From the NCBI GenBank assembly GCA_028826165.1, contig JAPDFW010000126.1, forward strand, positions 62,001 through 126,000: 64,000 bases of DNA. The letters are read 5' to 3'. This stretch comes from Anaeramoeba ignava. Taxonomy: Eukaryota; Metamonada; Anaeramoebidae. The notes below the pieces were generated by a model. The model saw only the letters and a program-made list of their open reading frames with translations. It was not told the origin of the DNA and ran no database searches. How positions within the stretch are numbered: the first letter of the stretch is position 1; every line of letters begins with the position of its first letter. Positions 1-12,300 of this stretch are shown piece by piece. The translations under genes and the position numbers were made by a program.

Positions 1-2
1 TT

Positions 3-638
3 TTAATTTGATTTTGATTTTGATTTTTGATTTTGATTTTGATTTTGATTTTGATTTTGATTTTGATTTTGATTTTGATTTTGATTTTGAATTTGATTTT
101 GATTTTGATTTTGATTTTGATTTTGATTTTGATTTTGATTTTGATTTTGAATTTGATTTTCATCTTGATTTTGATTTTGATTTTGATTTTGATTTTGATT
201 TTGATTTTGATTTTGATTTTGATTTTGATTTTGATTTTGATTTTGATTTTGATTTTGATTTTGATTTTCAATTTGATTTTGATCTTGATCTAGAATTTGA
301 TTTTGTGTTTCTTTTGAATTTTCATTTGAATTTTCTTTTTCTTTTTGTATTGGATTTTGTGCTTCTGTTGTTTCTGTTTCTGTTTTTGTTTCATTTTGTG
401 TTTCTTTTGAATTTTGATTTGAATTTTGATTTGAATTTTCTTTTTCTTTTTGTATTGGATTTTGTGTTTCTGTTGTTTCTGTTTCTTTTTCTGTTTCATT
501 TTCATTTTGTGTTTTTGTTTCATTTTGTGCTTCTTTTTCATTTTGTGTTGAATTTTCTTTTTCATTTTGTGCTTTTGTTGGTTTTTCTTTTTCTTTTTCT
601 GTTTCTGTTTCATTTTGTGCTTTTGTTGGTTTTTCCAT
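3..638 (-). CDS. Low-complexity Gln/Asn/Glu/Lys-rich ORF of unknown function
   Basis: An ATG-initiated ORF of 211 codons begins about 170 bases downstream of the MON1 stop on the same strand and ends in a stop at the window edge. The first half is rich in Lys, Glu, Thr, Gln and Asn. The second half is almost pure Gln-Asn dipeptide, encoded by a TTTTGA hexamer array on the plus strand. No folded domain is visible. It may be a disordered 5' exon of a gene continuing beyond the left edge, or a chance ORF in a simple repeat. The varied, ATG-started N-terminal half argues for real coding; the repeat half cannot be judged. Confidence 0.35.
   Translation of the reverse strand: MEKPTKAQNETETEKEKEKPTKAQNEKENSTQNEKEAQNETKTQNENETEKETETTETQNPIQKEKENSNQNSNQNSKETQNETKTETETTEAQNPIQKEKENSNENSKETQNQILDQDQNQIENQNQNQNQNQNQNQNQNQNQNQNQNQNQNQNQNQDENQIQNQNQNQNQNQNQNQNQNQIQNQNQNQNQNQNQNQNQNQNQKSKSKSN
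9..292. repeat. (TTTTGA)n hexamer array
   Basis: Nearly uninterrupted tandem TTTTGA with rare variants. It lies inside the Gln/Asn-rich ORF and encodes its dipeptide tract on the minus strand. Confidence 0.9.
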
Positions 639-810
639 TTTAAAAAAAAAATGAAAAAAAAAATGAAAAAAAAAATTGTTTTTTTGAAAGAAAAAAAGAA
701 ATTTGAATAAGCATTTATTTGAAGAAGCAAGAGCAAAATTTAAAAAGAAAAAGGAAATTAAAAAGAAAAATGGAAATTAATTAATTAATTAATTATCAAG
801 TTGATTTGCT

Positions 811-3800
811 TCACCAATTAAAGAAATGTTGAATAAAGAATTGGTCTTCTTGGTTTTTAATCCATTCCAATAAATCTTCACATTTTTTTAATGTTTCAGA
901 TTTACTTATTAATGGTGAGAAAACTGTATAAAGTTCATAATCAGGTTCAAGTCGGCCAAGAACTGTTTCTGAATCACTTACACTAAAATTTTGAAATCAA
1001 ATATTAAATTAAATATTAAATTAAATATTAAATATTAAATATTAAATTAAATATTATATTAAATTAAATATTAAATCAAATATTAAATATCAAATCAAAT
1101 ATTAAATCAAATATTAAATTAAATATTATATTAAATTAAATATTAAATCAAATATTAAATTAAATATTAAATATTAAATTAAATATTAAATCAAATATTA
1201 AATATTAAATCAAATATTAAATTAAATATTAAATATTAAATATCAAATATTAAATTAAATATTAAATATTAAATATTAAACATTTTCTAATTACCGGAAA
1301 TATGTTTTGTTTGTAATACTTGATTTAAAACTTGCTAATCGTGTTCTAACTACTTCATATAATCGAAATAATCTTTTACGTTCTTTTGGTATTGTATAAG
1401 GTGGACTTACTTTAGGACAAACAGTTTGATGTGTTAAATTAATTTTGTAAATAAAATGGAGTAATCCATCAATTTTAACATCACCTAATAAAAAGAGAAA
1501 TCAATAAACAAAGAATTGAATTTTGAATTTTGATTTGAATTTTGGATTGAATTTTGAATTTGAATTTTGAATTTGAATTTTGTAAATATACTCATTGTAA
1601 ATTTTTCTGATTCTTGAACTGCATTTCTAACTTCATCTAAAACTTTGTTTTCAGTTAATTGCTGAAAAAGAAGAAGAAATTAAAATTAAAATTAAAAATT
1701 ATAAATTAAAAATTAAAAATACTTTAACAATATTATCATTAAAATTAAATATTGAACAATTCAAAATAATATTTGCTCAAATAATAAATTAATATAAATA
1801 TTAAATATTAATATTAAATATAAATAAATATGAGCAAATTATTAATCGAATATCAAATATTAAAATTGGTTAAATCCAAATATTAAATCAAATATTAAAT
1901 ATTCAATTCAAATATTAAAATCAAATATTAAATTAAATATTAAATTAAATATTAATTTTAAAATTAAATTTTAATTTTAATTTTAAATTAAAATTTTAAT
2001 TAAATATTTAATTTAAATTTTAATTTAAAATTTAAATTTAATTTAAATATTATTTTAAATATTTTAATTAAATATTTTAATTTAAATTTTAAATTTTAAA
2101 TATCAAAATTTTAAATATTAATTTAAATATTAAATATTATATTAAATATTAAAATCAAATTTAAATTAAATATTAAATTAAATTTCAAACATTTTTTAAT
2201 ACCCGAAATAATTTTGTTTTGTAATTTTGATTTTAATTTTAATCGTGTTCTTTAATTTATAATCGAAATAATTTTTATTTTCTTTTTGGTATTTATAATT
2301 TTAATTTTAATTTTAGGACAAACAGTTTGATGTGTTAATTTTAATTTTGTAAATAAAATTAATCCATCAATTTTAACATCACCTAATAAAAAGAGAAATC
2401 AATAAACAAAGAATTGAATTTTGAATTTTGAATTTGAATTTTGAATTGAATTTTGAATTTTGAATTTTGATTTGAATTTTGAATTGAATTTTGAATTTGA
2501 ATTTTGAATTTGAATTTTGGATTTGAATTTTGATTTGAATTTTGAATTGAATTTTGAATTTTGAATTTGAATTTTGAATTGAATTTTGAATTTTGAATTT
2601 TGAATTTGAATTTTGTAAATATACTCATTGTAAATTTTTCTGATTCTTGAACTGCATTTCTAACTTCATCTAAAACTTTGTTTTCAGTTAATTGCTGAAA
2701 AAGAAGAAGAAATTAAAATTAAAATTAAAAATTATAAATTATAAATTATAAATTATAAATTAAAAATACTTTAACAATATTATCATTTGCTGATTGAACA
2801 GCTTCAAAAGCGCGCATATCTCTGCTCATTAATAATAAACAGATATCGTTATCATGATCTAGATAGTTAATATAAGCATAAAGATGAGCAGAATTGTTAT
2901 AATGTGGTAAGCAAATTGGTGTCCAACTTTGACTTGTTTTAAATGATTCATTCTGTGCGAAATTTATTAATAAAAACATATCTATTTTAATTTTAATTTT
3001 AATTTTAATTTTAATTTTAATTTTAATTTTAATTTTAATTTTAATTTTAATTTTAATTTTAATTTTAATTTTAATTTTAATTTTAATTTTAATTTTAATT
3101 TTAATTTTAATTTTAATTTTAATTTTAATTTTAATTTTAATTTTAATTTTAATTTTAATTTTTAATTTTAATTTTAATTTTAATTTTAATTTTAATTTTA
3201 ATTTTAATTTTAATTTTAATTTTAATTTTAATTTTAATTTTAATTTTAATTTTAAATTTAATTTTAATTTTAATTTTAATTTTAATTTTAATTTTAATTT
3301 TAATTTTAATTTTTAATTTTAATTTTAATTTTAAAAATTTTAATTTTAATTTTAATTTTAATTTTAATTATAATATTAATTTTAATTATTTTACCTGTTG
3401 GTGATATTATTTTTTTAAGAACAGCAATATGAACTAATTGCTTTTTTGCTAGTAATATTGAAAATCTAAATGATATTTTTTTTTCGATTTAAAATTAATT
3501 AAATCATTAAATGATTTTTTTTTTGAATTGTTTAATTGACTGATTTACACAAGATGTTGAATTTTTTGTTCAAATAAAATTTGTCCAACTTTTTTCCTAA
3601 TTTGAGGATCAATTTTTAAACAAGGAACACCATTAACAATAAAAGTGAAATTATTATTCATCTCATAAATCACACTATCAAGGAATTTTTCAGTTCCTTT
3701 TAATTTAAATATTAATTTTAATTTTAATTTTAATTTTAATTTTGATTTTGATTTTAATTTTTAATTTTAATTTTAATTTTAATTTTAATTTTAATTTTAA

Positions 3801-6054
3801 TTTTGATTTTAATTTTAATTTTAATTTTAATTTTAATTTTAATTTTAATTTTAATTTTAATTTTAATTTTAATTTTAATTTTAATTTTAATTTTAATATT
3901 AATTTTAATTTTAATTTTAATTTTAATTTTAATTTTAATTTTAATTTTAATATTAATTTTAATTTTAATTTTAATTTTAATTTTAATTTTAATTTTAATT
4001 TTAATTTTAATTTTAATTTTAATTTTAATTTTAATTTTAATTTTAATTTTAATTTTAATTTTAATTTTGATTTTAATTTTAATTTTAATTTTGATTTTAA
4101 TTTTAATTATAATTTTAAATTTAATTTTATTTATAAATATTAATTTTAATTATAATTTTAATTTTAATATTAAACCTGCAAGTAAAATTCTGAGATCATA
4201 ATGTGGTTTCTTTTTTAAAATTTCAATGGCTCGATTTGTAAGAATAGAAATGATTTGACCATATAAAAAATTTAATTGTTTTGTAAGTTGTGAAACTGGT
4301 TCTCCAGTTTTGGAAACACAAACTAAATAAATAGGACCTTTAATAACAAAAACAATTTTGTGATCATCTGCGTGAACCCATCTTTTAATTAAAATATTAA
4401 ATTATTTTTTTTTCAATTTTCAATCATTTGCTTTTTTTTTTATTGAAAATGAATAAGCAAAAAAAAATATACTTAATAGTATCTCCAAAATCAGAAACAA
4501 AAGAAATTAAAGCTTGAGGAACACACATAAATCCAGAAAGTTTTGAATCATCTCCATAACTTAATTAATTTTATAAATAATTTTATATTTAATTTTGTAA
4601 ATAATTTTATAATTAATTTTATATTTAATTTTATAATTAATTTTATATTTAATTTTATAATTAATTTTATATTTAATTTTATAAATAATTTTATAATTAA
4701 TTTTATAAATAATTCTATAAATAATTTTATAAATAATTTTATATTTAATTTTATATTTAATTTTATAAATAATTTTATAAATAATTTTATAATTAATTTT
4801 ATAAATAATTTTATATTTAATTTTATAAATAATTTTATAAATAATTTTATAAATAATTTTATATTTAATTTTATAAATAATTTTATAATTAATTTTATAA
4901 ATAATTTTATATTTAATTTTATAAATAATTTTATTAATAATTTTATAAATAATTTTATAAATAATTTTATATTTAATTTTATATTTAATTTTATAAATAA
5001 TTTTATATTTAATTTTATATTTAATTTTATAAATAATTTTATATTTAATTTTATATTTAATTTAATAAATAATTTTATAAATAATTTTATATTTAATTTA
5101 ATAAATAATTTTATATTTAATTTTATATTTAATTTAATAAATAATTTTATATTTAATTTTATAAATAATTTTATATTTAATTTTATATTTAATTTTATAT
5201 TTAATTTTATATTTAATTTTATAAATAATTTTATAAATAATTTTATAAATAATTTTATAAATAATTTTATAAATAATTTTATAATTAATTTTATAAATAA
5301 TTTTATAAATAATTTTATAAATAATTTTATTAATAATTTTATATTTAATTTTATAATTAATTTTATAATTAATTTTATAATTAATTTTATAAATAATTTA
5401 ATAATTTGAAAAAAAATACCGAGTATAAATTGGTTTTCCAGAACTACTAATAATAAAAAAATGTTTCTTATGTTTAGCCCAACCAGGAGAAGAAGTATCT
5501 TCATTAGAATATTTAGCATATAAACGTTGAAATTTAGTATTAAATTGATTATCATCATGTTTTTCAATCTTAATTTTAGGATTTTCAAAAGAATCATTTT
5601 CATTTTCATTTTGATTTTCATTTTGATTTTGATTTCGATTTTCATTTTGATTTTGATTTTGATTTTGATTTTCAATTTGATTTTCATTATTTTGATCTTC
5701 AATTTGATTTTCATTATTTTGATTTTCATTTAAATTTTGATTTTTAATTTGATTTTGATTGATTTCAAGATCATCATCTTGATTTTGAGAATCAATCTCG
5801 TTGTCCTTAATTTCGCTCATTTTTTCTCGATCGTCAAGTTCTGAACTAGTGATACTTTTGGTGTTATCATCTTGTGGAGCTCCATAAGGATCATCTGGTT
5901 CATAAACGTTAGTATCTTGCTCATTTTCTGCACTTGGATCTTGATTTGGCATCCGAAATGCTACTGCTTCTAATCCAATTCCTGGCGCTGATTTTGTTAC
6001 TCCTGTTGTAGTATTTTCGTTATTGTTTTCTTTATTTTCTTTGTTGTCACTCAT
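811..6054 (-). CDS. MON1: Vacuolar fusion protein MON1 homologue (Rab7 GEF subunit)
   Basis: MON1 with CCZ1 activates Rab7 on late endosomes and autophagosomes. Splicing nine exons gives 596 residues: 6054-5420, 4559-4473, 4381-4176, 3696-3549, 3465-3395, 2981-2770, 2694-2625, 1484-1295 and 982-811, with all phases agreeing and a TGA stop. The acidic Asn/Gln-rich N-terminus (about 175 residues) is followed by the conserved core. Visible family motifs are KHKKHFFIISSSGKPIYTR, the following YGDDSKLSGF, GPIYLVCVSKTGEP, RPxYDLR-like KPHYDLRILL, SWTPICLP and YLDHDNDICLLL, ending in FIQHFFNW. Introns of about 90-860 bases are filled with simple repeats. Exon 7 also exists as an identical second copy (1661-1592), and degraded copies of exons 6 and 8 lie between 1700-1870 and 2195-2385. 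Identification is by recalled family similarity; the splice model is mine. Confidence 0.9.
985..1290. repeat. AAATATT/AAATTAAATATT array in MON1 last intron
   Basis: Irregular tandem of ATTAAATATTAAATT-like units filling the intron between MON1 exons 8 and 9. Confidence 0.8.
1295..2981 (-). repeat. Intragenic tandem duplication of MON1 exons 6-8
   Basis: Left copy about 1290-1870, right copy about 2190-2981. The 70-base exon 7 is the same in both (1592-1661 and 2625-2694), including flanking intron bases. The right copy has intact exon 6 and a degraded exon 8 (2195-2385). The left copy has intact exon 8 and a degraded exon 6 (about 1720-1870). Confidence 0.85.
2985..3390. repeat. (ATTTTA)n array in MON1 intron 5
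   Basis: About 400 bases of near-perfect TTTTAA hexamer filling the intron between MON1 exons 5 and 6. Confidence 0.9.
3708..4170. repeat. (ATTTTA)n array in MON1 intron 3
   Basis: About 460 bases of the same hexamer with occasional TTTTGA units. ORFs of alternating Asn-Phe or Ile-Leu across it are artefacts. Confidence 0.9.
4562..5405. repeat. 12-mer TTTTATAAATAA-type array in MON1 intron 1
   Basis: About 840 bases built from 12-base units (ATTTTATAAATA and variants with TTTAAT or AATTAA). It fills the first MON1 intron, whose donor is GTATTT at 5419 and whose acceptor ends at 4560. The long Ile-Lys-Leu ORF across it is spurious. Confidence 0.9.
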
Positions 6055-6316
6055 TTTTATTTTTTAAAAAAAAGAAAAAAATGATTTTTTTATTTTTTTA
6101 ATTTTTTAATTTTTTTTTTTGCTTTTTTTGGTTTTTCATTTTTTTTTCCGTTTTTTTATTTCTTAATTTTTCTTTTTCAAAATAATTTAAAAAGTTCAAT
6201 TTTTTTTTAAGCAAAATTACCATTGTAATTTAAAACACAAAATAAAAACAAAATTCAAATAAAAAATAGTATTAATTTTTTTATTTTAAAAAAAAATAGT
6301 TTTGTTTTATTTTTCA
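6055..6316. promoter_or_regulatory. Divergent intergenic region, MON1 / BTB-armadillo
   Basis: 262 bases between two outward-facing start codons, with A and T homopolymer runs. It must hold both promoters, but I recognise no defined element. Confidence 0.4.
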
Positions 6317-9300
6317 ATGAGTGAAAGAAGTAAAAGTAAAACTAAAAGTAAAAGTAAAAGTAAACATAGAAGAAATAGTCATAAAATAACTAAAAAAAGC
6401 AATTTAAATGATTCAAATGAAATAAATTCCAAAAAATCCAAAAATCAAATTGAAAATGAAAATGAAAATGAAAATGAAAATGAAAATGAAAATGAAAACG
6501 AAACTAAAAGTAAAACTAAAAGTAGAAGTAAAAGTAAAAGTAAAAGTAAACATAGAAGAAATAGTCATAAAATAACTAAAGAAAGCAATTTAAATGATTC
6601 AAATGAAATTAATTCCAAAAAATCCAAAAATCAAAATGAAAATGAAAATCAAATTGAAAATGAAAATGAAAATGAAAATCAAAATGAAAATGAAAATGAA
6701 AATGAAAGTGAAAGTAAAACTAAAACTAAAAGTAAAAGTAAAAGTAAAAGTAAACATAGAAGAAATAGTCATAAAATAACTAAAAAAAGCAATTTAAATG
6801 ATTCAAATGAAATTAATTCCAAAAAATCCAAAAATGAAAATCAAAATCAAAATCAAAATGAAAATCAAAATCAAAATCAAAATCAAAATCAAAATCAAAA
6901 TGAAAATGAAAGTAAAACTAAAACTAAAAGTAAAAGTAAAAGTAAAAGTAAACAAAGAAGAAATAGTCATAAAATAACCAAAAAAAGCAATTTAAATGAT
7001 TCAAATGAAATTAATTCCAAAAAATCCAAAAATCAAAATCAAAATGAAAATGAAAATGAAAATGAAAATGAAAATCAAATTGAAAATGAAAATGAAAGTG
7101 AAAGTAAAACTAAAACTAAAAGTAAAACTAAAAGTAAAAGTAAACATAGAAGAAACAGTCATAAAATAACTAAAAAAAGCAATTTAAATGATTCAAATGA
7201 AATTAATTCCAAAAAATCCAAAAATCAAAATGAAAATCAAATTGAAAATCAAAATGAAAATGAAAATGAAAATGAAAATGAAAGTAAAACTAAAACTAAA
7301 AGTAAAAGTAGAAGTAAAAGTAAACATAGAAGAAATAGTCATAAAATAACTAAAAAAAGCAATTTAAATGATTCAAATGAAATTAATTCCAAAAAATCCA
7401 AAAATGAAAATCAAAATGAAAATGAAAATGAAAATGAAAATGAAAATGAAAATCAAAATGAAAATGAAAATGAAAATCAAAATGAAAGTAAAAGTAAAAG
7501 TAAAAGTAAAAGTAGAAGTAAAAGTAAACATAGAAGAAACAGTCATAAAATAACTAAAAAAAGCAATTTAAATGATTTAAATGAAATTAATTCCAAAAAA
7601 TCCAAAAATGAAAATCAAAATGAAAGTGAAAATCAAAATGAAAATGAAACTAAAACTAAAACTAAAAGTAAAAGTAAAAGTAAAAGTAAACATAGAAGAA
7701 ATAGTCATAAAATAACTAAAAAAAGCAATTTAAATGATTTAAATGAAATTAATTCCAAAAAATCCAAAAATCAAAATGAAAATGAAAATGAAAATGAAAA
7801 TCAAAATGAAAGTAAAACTAGAACTAAAAGTAAAACTAGAAGTAAAAGTAAACATAGAAGAAATAGTCATAAAATAACTAAAAAAAGCAATTTAAATGAT
7901 TCAAATGAAATGAATTCCAGAAAATCCAAAAATCAAATTGAAAATCAAAATGAAAATGAAAATGAAAATGAAAATGAAAATGAAAATCAAAATGAAAATG
8001 AAAATGAAACTAAAACTAAAAGTAAAACTAAAACTAAAACTAAAAGTAAAAGTAAAAGTAAACATAGAAGAAATAGTCATAAAATAACTAAAAAAAGCAA
8101 TTTAAATGATTCAAATGAAATTAATTCCAAAAAATCCAAAAATCAAATTGAAATTGAAAATCAAAATGAAAATCAAAATGAAAGTGAAAGTGAAAGTAAA
8201 AGTAAAAGTAAAAGTAAAAGTAAACATAGAAGAAACAGTCATAAAATAACTAAAAAAAGCAATTTAAATGATTCAAATGAAATTAATTCAATTGAAAATG
8301 ATAAAAATAAATATAAACAAAATGATAAAGAAATTGAAAATGATGAAAATGATAAAGAAATTGAAAATGATGAAAATGATAAAGAAATTGAAACTGATAA
8401 AGAAATTGAAAATGATAAAGAAATTGAAACTGATAAAGAGATTGAAAATGATAAAGAAATTGAAACTGATAAAGAAACTGAAACAGATAAAGAAATTGAA
8501 AATCAAAATCAAAATCAAAATCAAAATTTAAATCAAAATCAAAATCAAAATTTAAATCAAAATTTAAATCAAAATCAAAACCAAAACCAAAACCAAAATT
8601 TAAATCCACAATTAATGCTATCCTTAAATTTATCGGTTAATTTCGAATCAATATACCAAAATCTTAAAAAAAGAAGTGATTTTACAATTTATTGTGGAAA
8701 ACAAAATACTCCATTATATTGCCACCAACTCATTTTAATATCTGCTTCTTCATATTTCGATAATATTATCCAAGAGAAAAATTTAAAAGAAATTTCTTTT
8801 TCTAATTTTGAAATTAATATCATTGAGCCTGTTATCAAATTCTTATATTCAGGAAAATTGCAATTAGATCTCCAATTTTGGGAATTTTTTTGGCAATTTT
8901 CTCAAATATTAAATTTAATCAATTTAATAGATTCAATAGAAACCAAAATCCAAGAAATGATAAATTTCGAAAATGTTTTACAAATCTACTCAAAAAGCCA
9001 ATTTATTCATTCAAAAAATCTAATTCAAAAATGTTCCAATTTTATCCACCAAAATATTAAGCAATTACAAGAAAAAATAAAAATTGAAGAATTAATTGAA
9101 AAAGATTTACTAAATTTATTAGTAGTAATCTTCTCAAAAAAAGGATTTGATGGATCAAAATTAATTCTAGAAATTGAAAAAAAATGGAATCAAAATCAGA
9201 ATTCATCTCCAAAGAAATCTAACTCAAAAAATTTATTGTTTCGGATTTTCCTTCATTTTAAAAGCAATAAAAAATTAACAGAATCCGAAAATGAAAAGAT

Positions 9301-12300
9301 TAAATTAATAGCAGAAACTTCACCAGAAACTCTTCTTGATTTATTGAATGAAATTTTCCCTAAAAAAACAAAAACAAAAACAAAAACAAAAACTAAAACT
9401 AAAACTAAAACTAAAACAAGAAAACCAACTTTACAAACCCAAATTGAAGATATTTTAAATCAATTCCCAAAATATATAAAGGAAAATGATCAAAGTATTT
9501 AATTTTTAAAAAAGAAAAAAAAAATTTAATCACTTTTTTTTTGCTTATTGATTTCCAAAGGAAAAAGATCTGATTTAATAGAAGAGGCAAAAAAAAAAGA
9601 ATCAAAACTCCAAAGTATTGAAAATTTAAATATTTCAAATGAAGGTAAATTATTTTCTTTTCAATTTGATTTGGTTTGATTTTAAAAAAAAAATATCAAA
9701 AATAAAAACAGAAAATCAATTGGTTGGAAAAATGAAAGAAATTGAATTCACAATTAAATCAATGAATAATTTCCCAAATTCTCAAAAAATACAAACTGAT
9801 GGATGTTCTATTTTAAGAGTTTTAATTGAAGAAAATGAAAGTAAATATTTTTTTTTTCTTTATTAATTATAAGAATAATTAAAATCAAAAATCAAAAAAC
9901 CAAAAAGAAAATGAATTTTATATTGCAAAAATGAAAGGAATTGAATTTATAATAAAATCAATGAATAATTTCCCAAAAATTAAAGAAATACAAATTGATG
10001 GATGTTTTATTTTAAGTAATCTTGTTATTAATAATGAAGGTATTTGATTTTATATTTTGGATCATAATATTTTTTTTTTGTTGGAATTTATTAAAATTGA
10101 TTCTTTTTCGATTTAGAATATCAAAATAAGATTCGAATATTAAAAGGAATTAAATCAATTATTTCATCAATGAATAACTTTCCAGAAAATCAAGACATTC
10201 AATTTTATGCTTGTAGTGCATTATTAAATGTTGCTGTTATTCCTGGTAAAATCAAATTCAAAATCAAAATCAAAATTTAAAAATCAAAATTTAAAAATCA
10301 AAATTTCTATTTAGAAAATCAAAATGAAATCCAAAATTTAAATGGAATTAAATCAATTATTTCTACAATGAAAAAATTTCCAGAAAATCAAGATATTCAA
10401 CAAAATGCAAGTGGAGCTTTATTAAATATTCTTGAAGATAACAAAAGTATTCAATTCAAAATTTTCAATTCAAAATTATTATTTTTTTTTAAATTTTTAA
10501 TTTTTCAAAATTCCAAAAGAAATTCAAAAACAATTTATAAAATTCAATGGAATTGAAAGTTTAATAGAAACTATGAATAATCATAAAAATCATGAAGTTA
10601 TCCATTATTTTATTCTTTTAATTTTCTTCTTTATATTCAAAAAGAAAAGTAAGAAAATATTAATAATATTAATATTAATTTTAATTTTAATTTTGAAAAA
10701 TCACAAGTTAAATTACAAGAATCAACAAACAAGTTAATGATCCAAAATTTATTATCTTCAATGAAACAATTTTCGAAATGTAAAGATATTCAACAAATTA
10801 TATTTGAAATTTTATTTGGATTTGAAGAAAAGATAAAAAGTAAAATCAAAATCAAAATCAAAATCAAATCAAAATCAAATTAAAATTTAAAATCAAATTT
10901 ATTAAAAATAGAACTTGATGAAATTCAAACTATATCAACTCCATTAATTGATTTAATTATTCAAATAATGGAAAATTTCCCAAAAAATGAATCAATTCAA
11001 TTTTTTGGAAGTGGAATTTTATGGAATTTAATAATTTTAGATGGTAAAAGAAAAAGAAATTTTATTTTGGAAAAATTATTAATTAATTTTTATTTTGTTT
11101 TTAAATTTAGCTGATAAATTCCAAAATTCAAAAATAGTTCAAATTATGATTCAAACAATGAATTCTTTTCCAAATTGGAAAGATTTACAATTTTTTTGTA
11201 GTTTTATTTTGTCTAAAATTACAAGAAAAAAATGTAATAATTATTTTTAAAATGAAAATCAAAATTTTAAATATTTTTTTCTTGTTTTTAAAAAAAAGCA
11301 ATTGAAAAAGAAATTAGAGAATTAAAAGTGGATCGTTCTCTTATTGAAACAGTTATAAATTCTATAGATGATTTTTCTGGTAATGAAAGTATTCAAGAAA
11401 ATGGAGCATTTATATTGAAAAATTTTATTAACAATAAAGGTAAAACAAGAAAAAGAAATTCTGTTTTATTTTGATTGATTAATTCAAAAAAAAAAAAATT
11501 TTTTTTGTTCCACTTTTTCTTTTTTAAAAATTAAGAAACTCAAGATCAAATTTCTAAAAAGAAAGGAATTAAAATTTTAACAAGATCAATGTATAGATTC
11601 AAAAAAAATAAAGAACTTCAAAGTTGTTGTTGCGAAATATTTTCCTTTTTAAGTGAAAATCAAGGTAAAAAAAATTATAAAACAAATTTTCAAAACAAAA
11701 AAAAAAGCAATTTTTTATTTTGAAAATTATTTCAAAGATAATTTAGTTCGATTTAAAAAAGAAGAATTATTGAAATTAATATTTAAAGCAATTCGAAAAT
11801 TTTCTCCAGATGAAAAAATACAAGAAAGTTGTCTTATTATTTTACTTAATATTTTTATTTTAAATGGTAAAAAAAAAATAAGAAATGAAAATGAATTGAA
11901 AATTAATTTTAAAAAATAAAAATAAAAATAAAAAAGAAAATGAAAATCAAGATGAAAATAAATTAAAAATTGATAAAGTTGGATTTAAATTAGTGATTCA
12001 ATCAATGAATAATTTCCTAAATAATCAAATTATTCAAGAACAAGGATGTGGAATTTTATCAAGAATAGTTCAAGAAAAAAGTTAATTTCAAAATTATTCC
12101 TTTTTTAATTTAATTTAATTTGATTTATTTAAAGAAAAAATTTTTCATTCCAAAAAAAAAAAAAGCATTTATTCAAGAAATTAAAAATTTAAAAGGAGTT
12201 AATTCTATAACTGAAGCAATGAAAAAATTCCCACAAAATTTAAATATTCAAGAAAATTCATTTGATTTTTTAAGATTAGTTGCTCAAGAAAAAGGTTTTA

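Noticed and set aside
27-293. Ile-Leu and Asp-Phe ORFs on the plus strand
   Set aside because: Mere translations of the TTTTGA array in other frames.
4548-5729. 393-codon Ile-Lys-Leu-Phe ORF resembling a leucine-rich protein
   Set aside because: It is the 12-mer intron array of MON1 read through; MON1 splice sites on both sides and its conserved exons explain the region.
6317-9502. BTB ORF as a complete gene ending at 9502
   Set aside because: The armadillo exons that follow lack any start codon, and a small GTATTT...AAAG intron joins them exactly in frame, so one gene is more likely.
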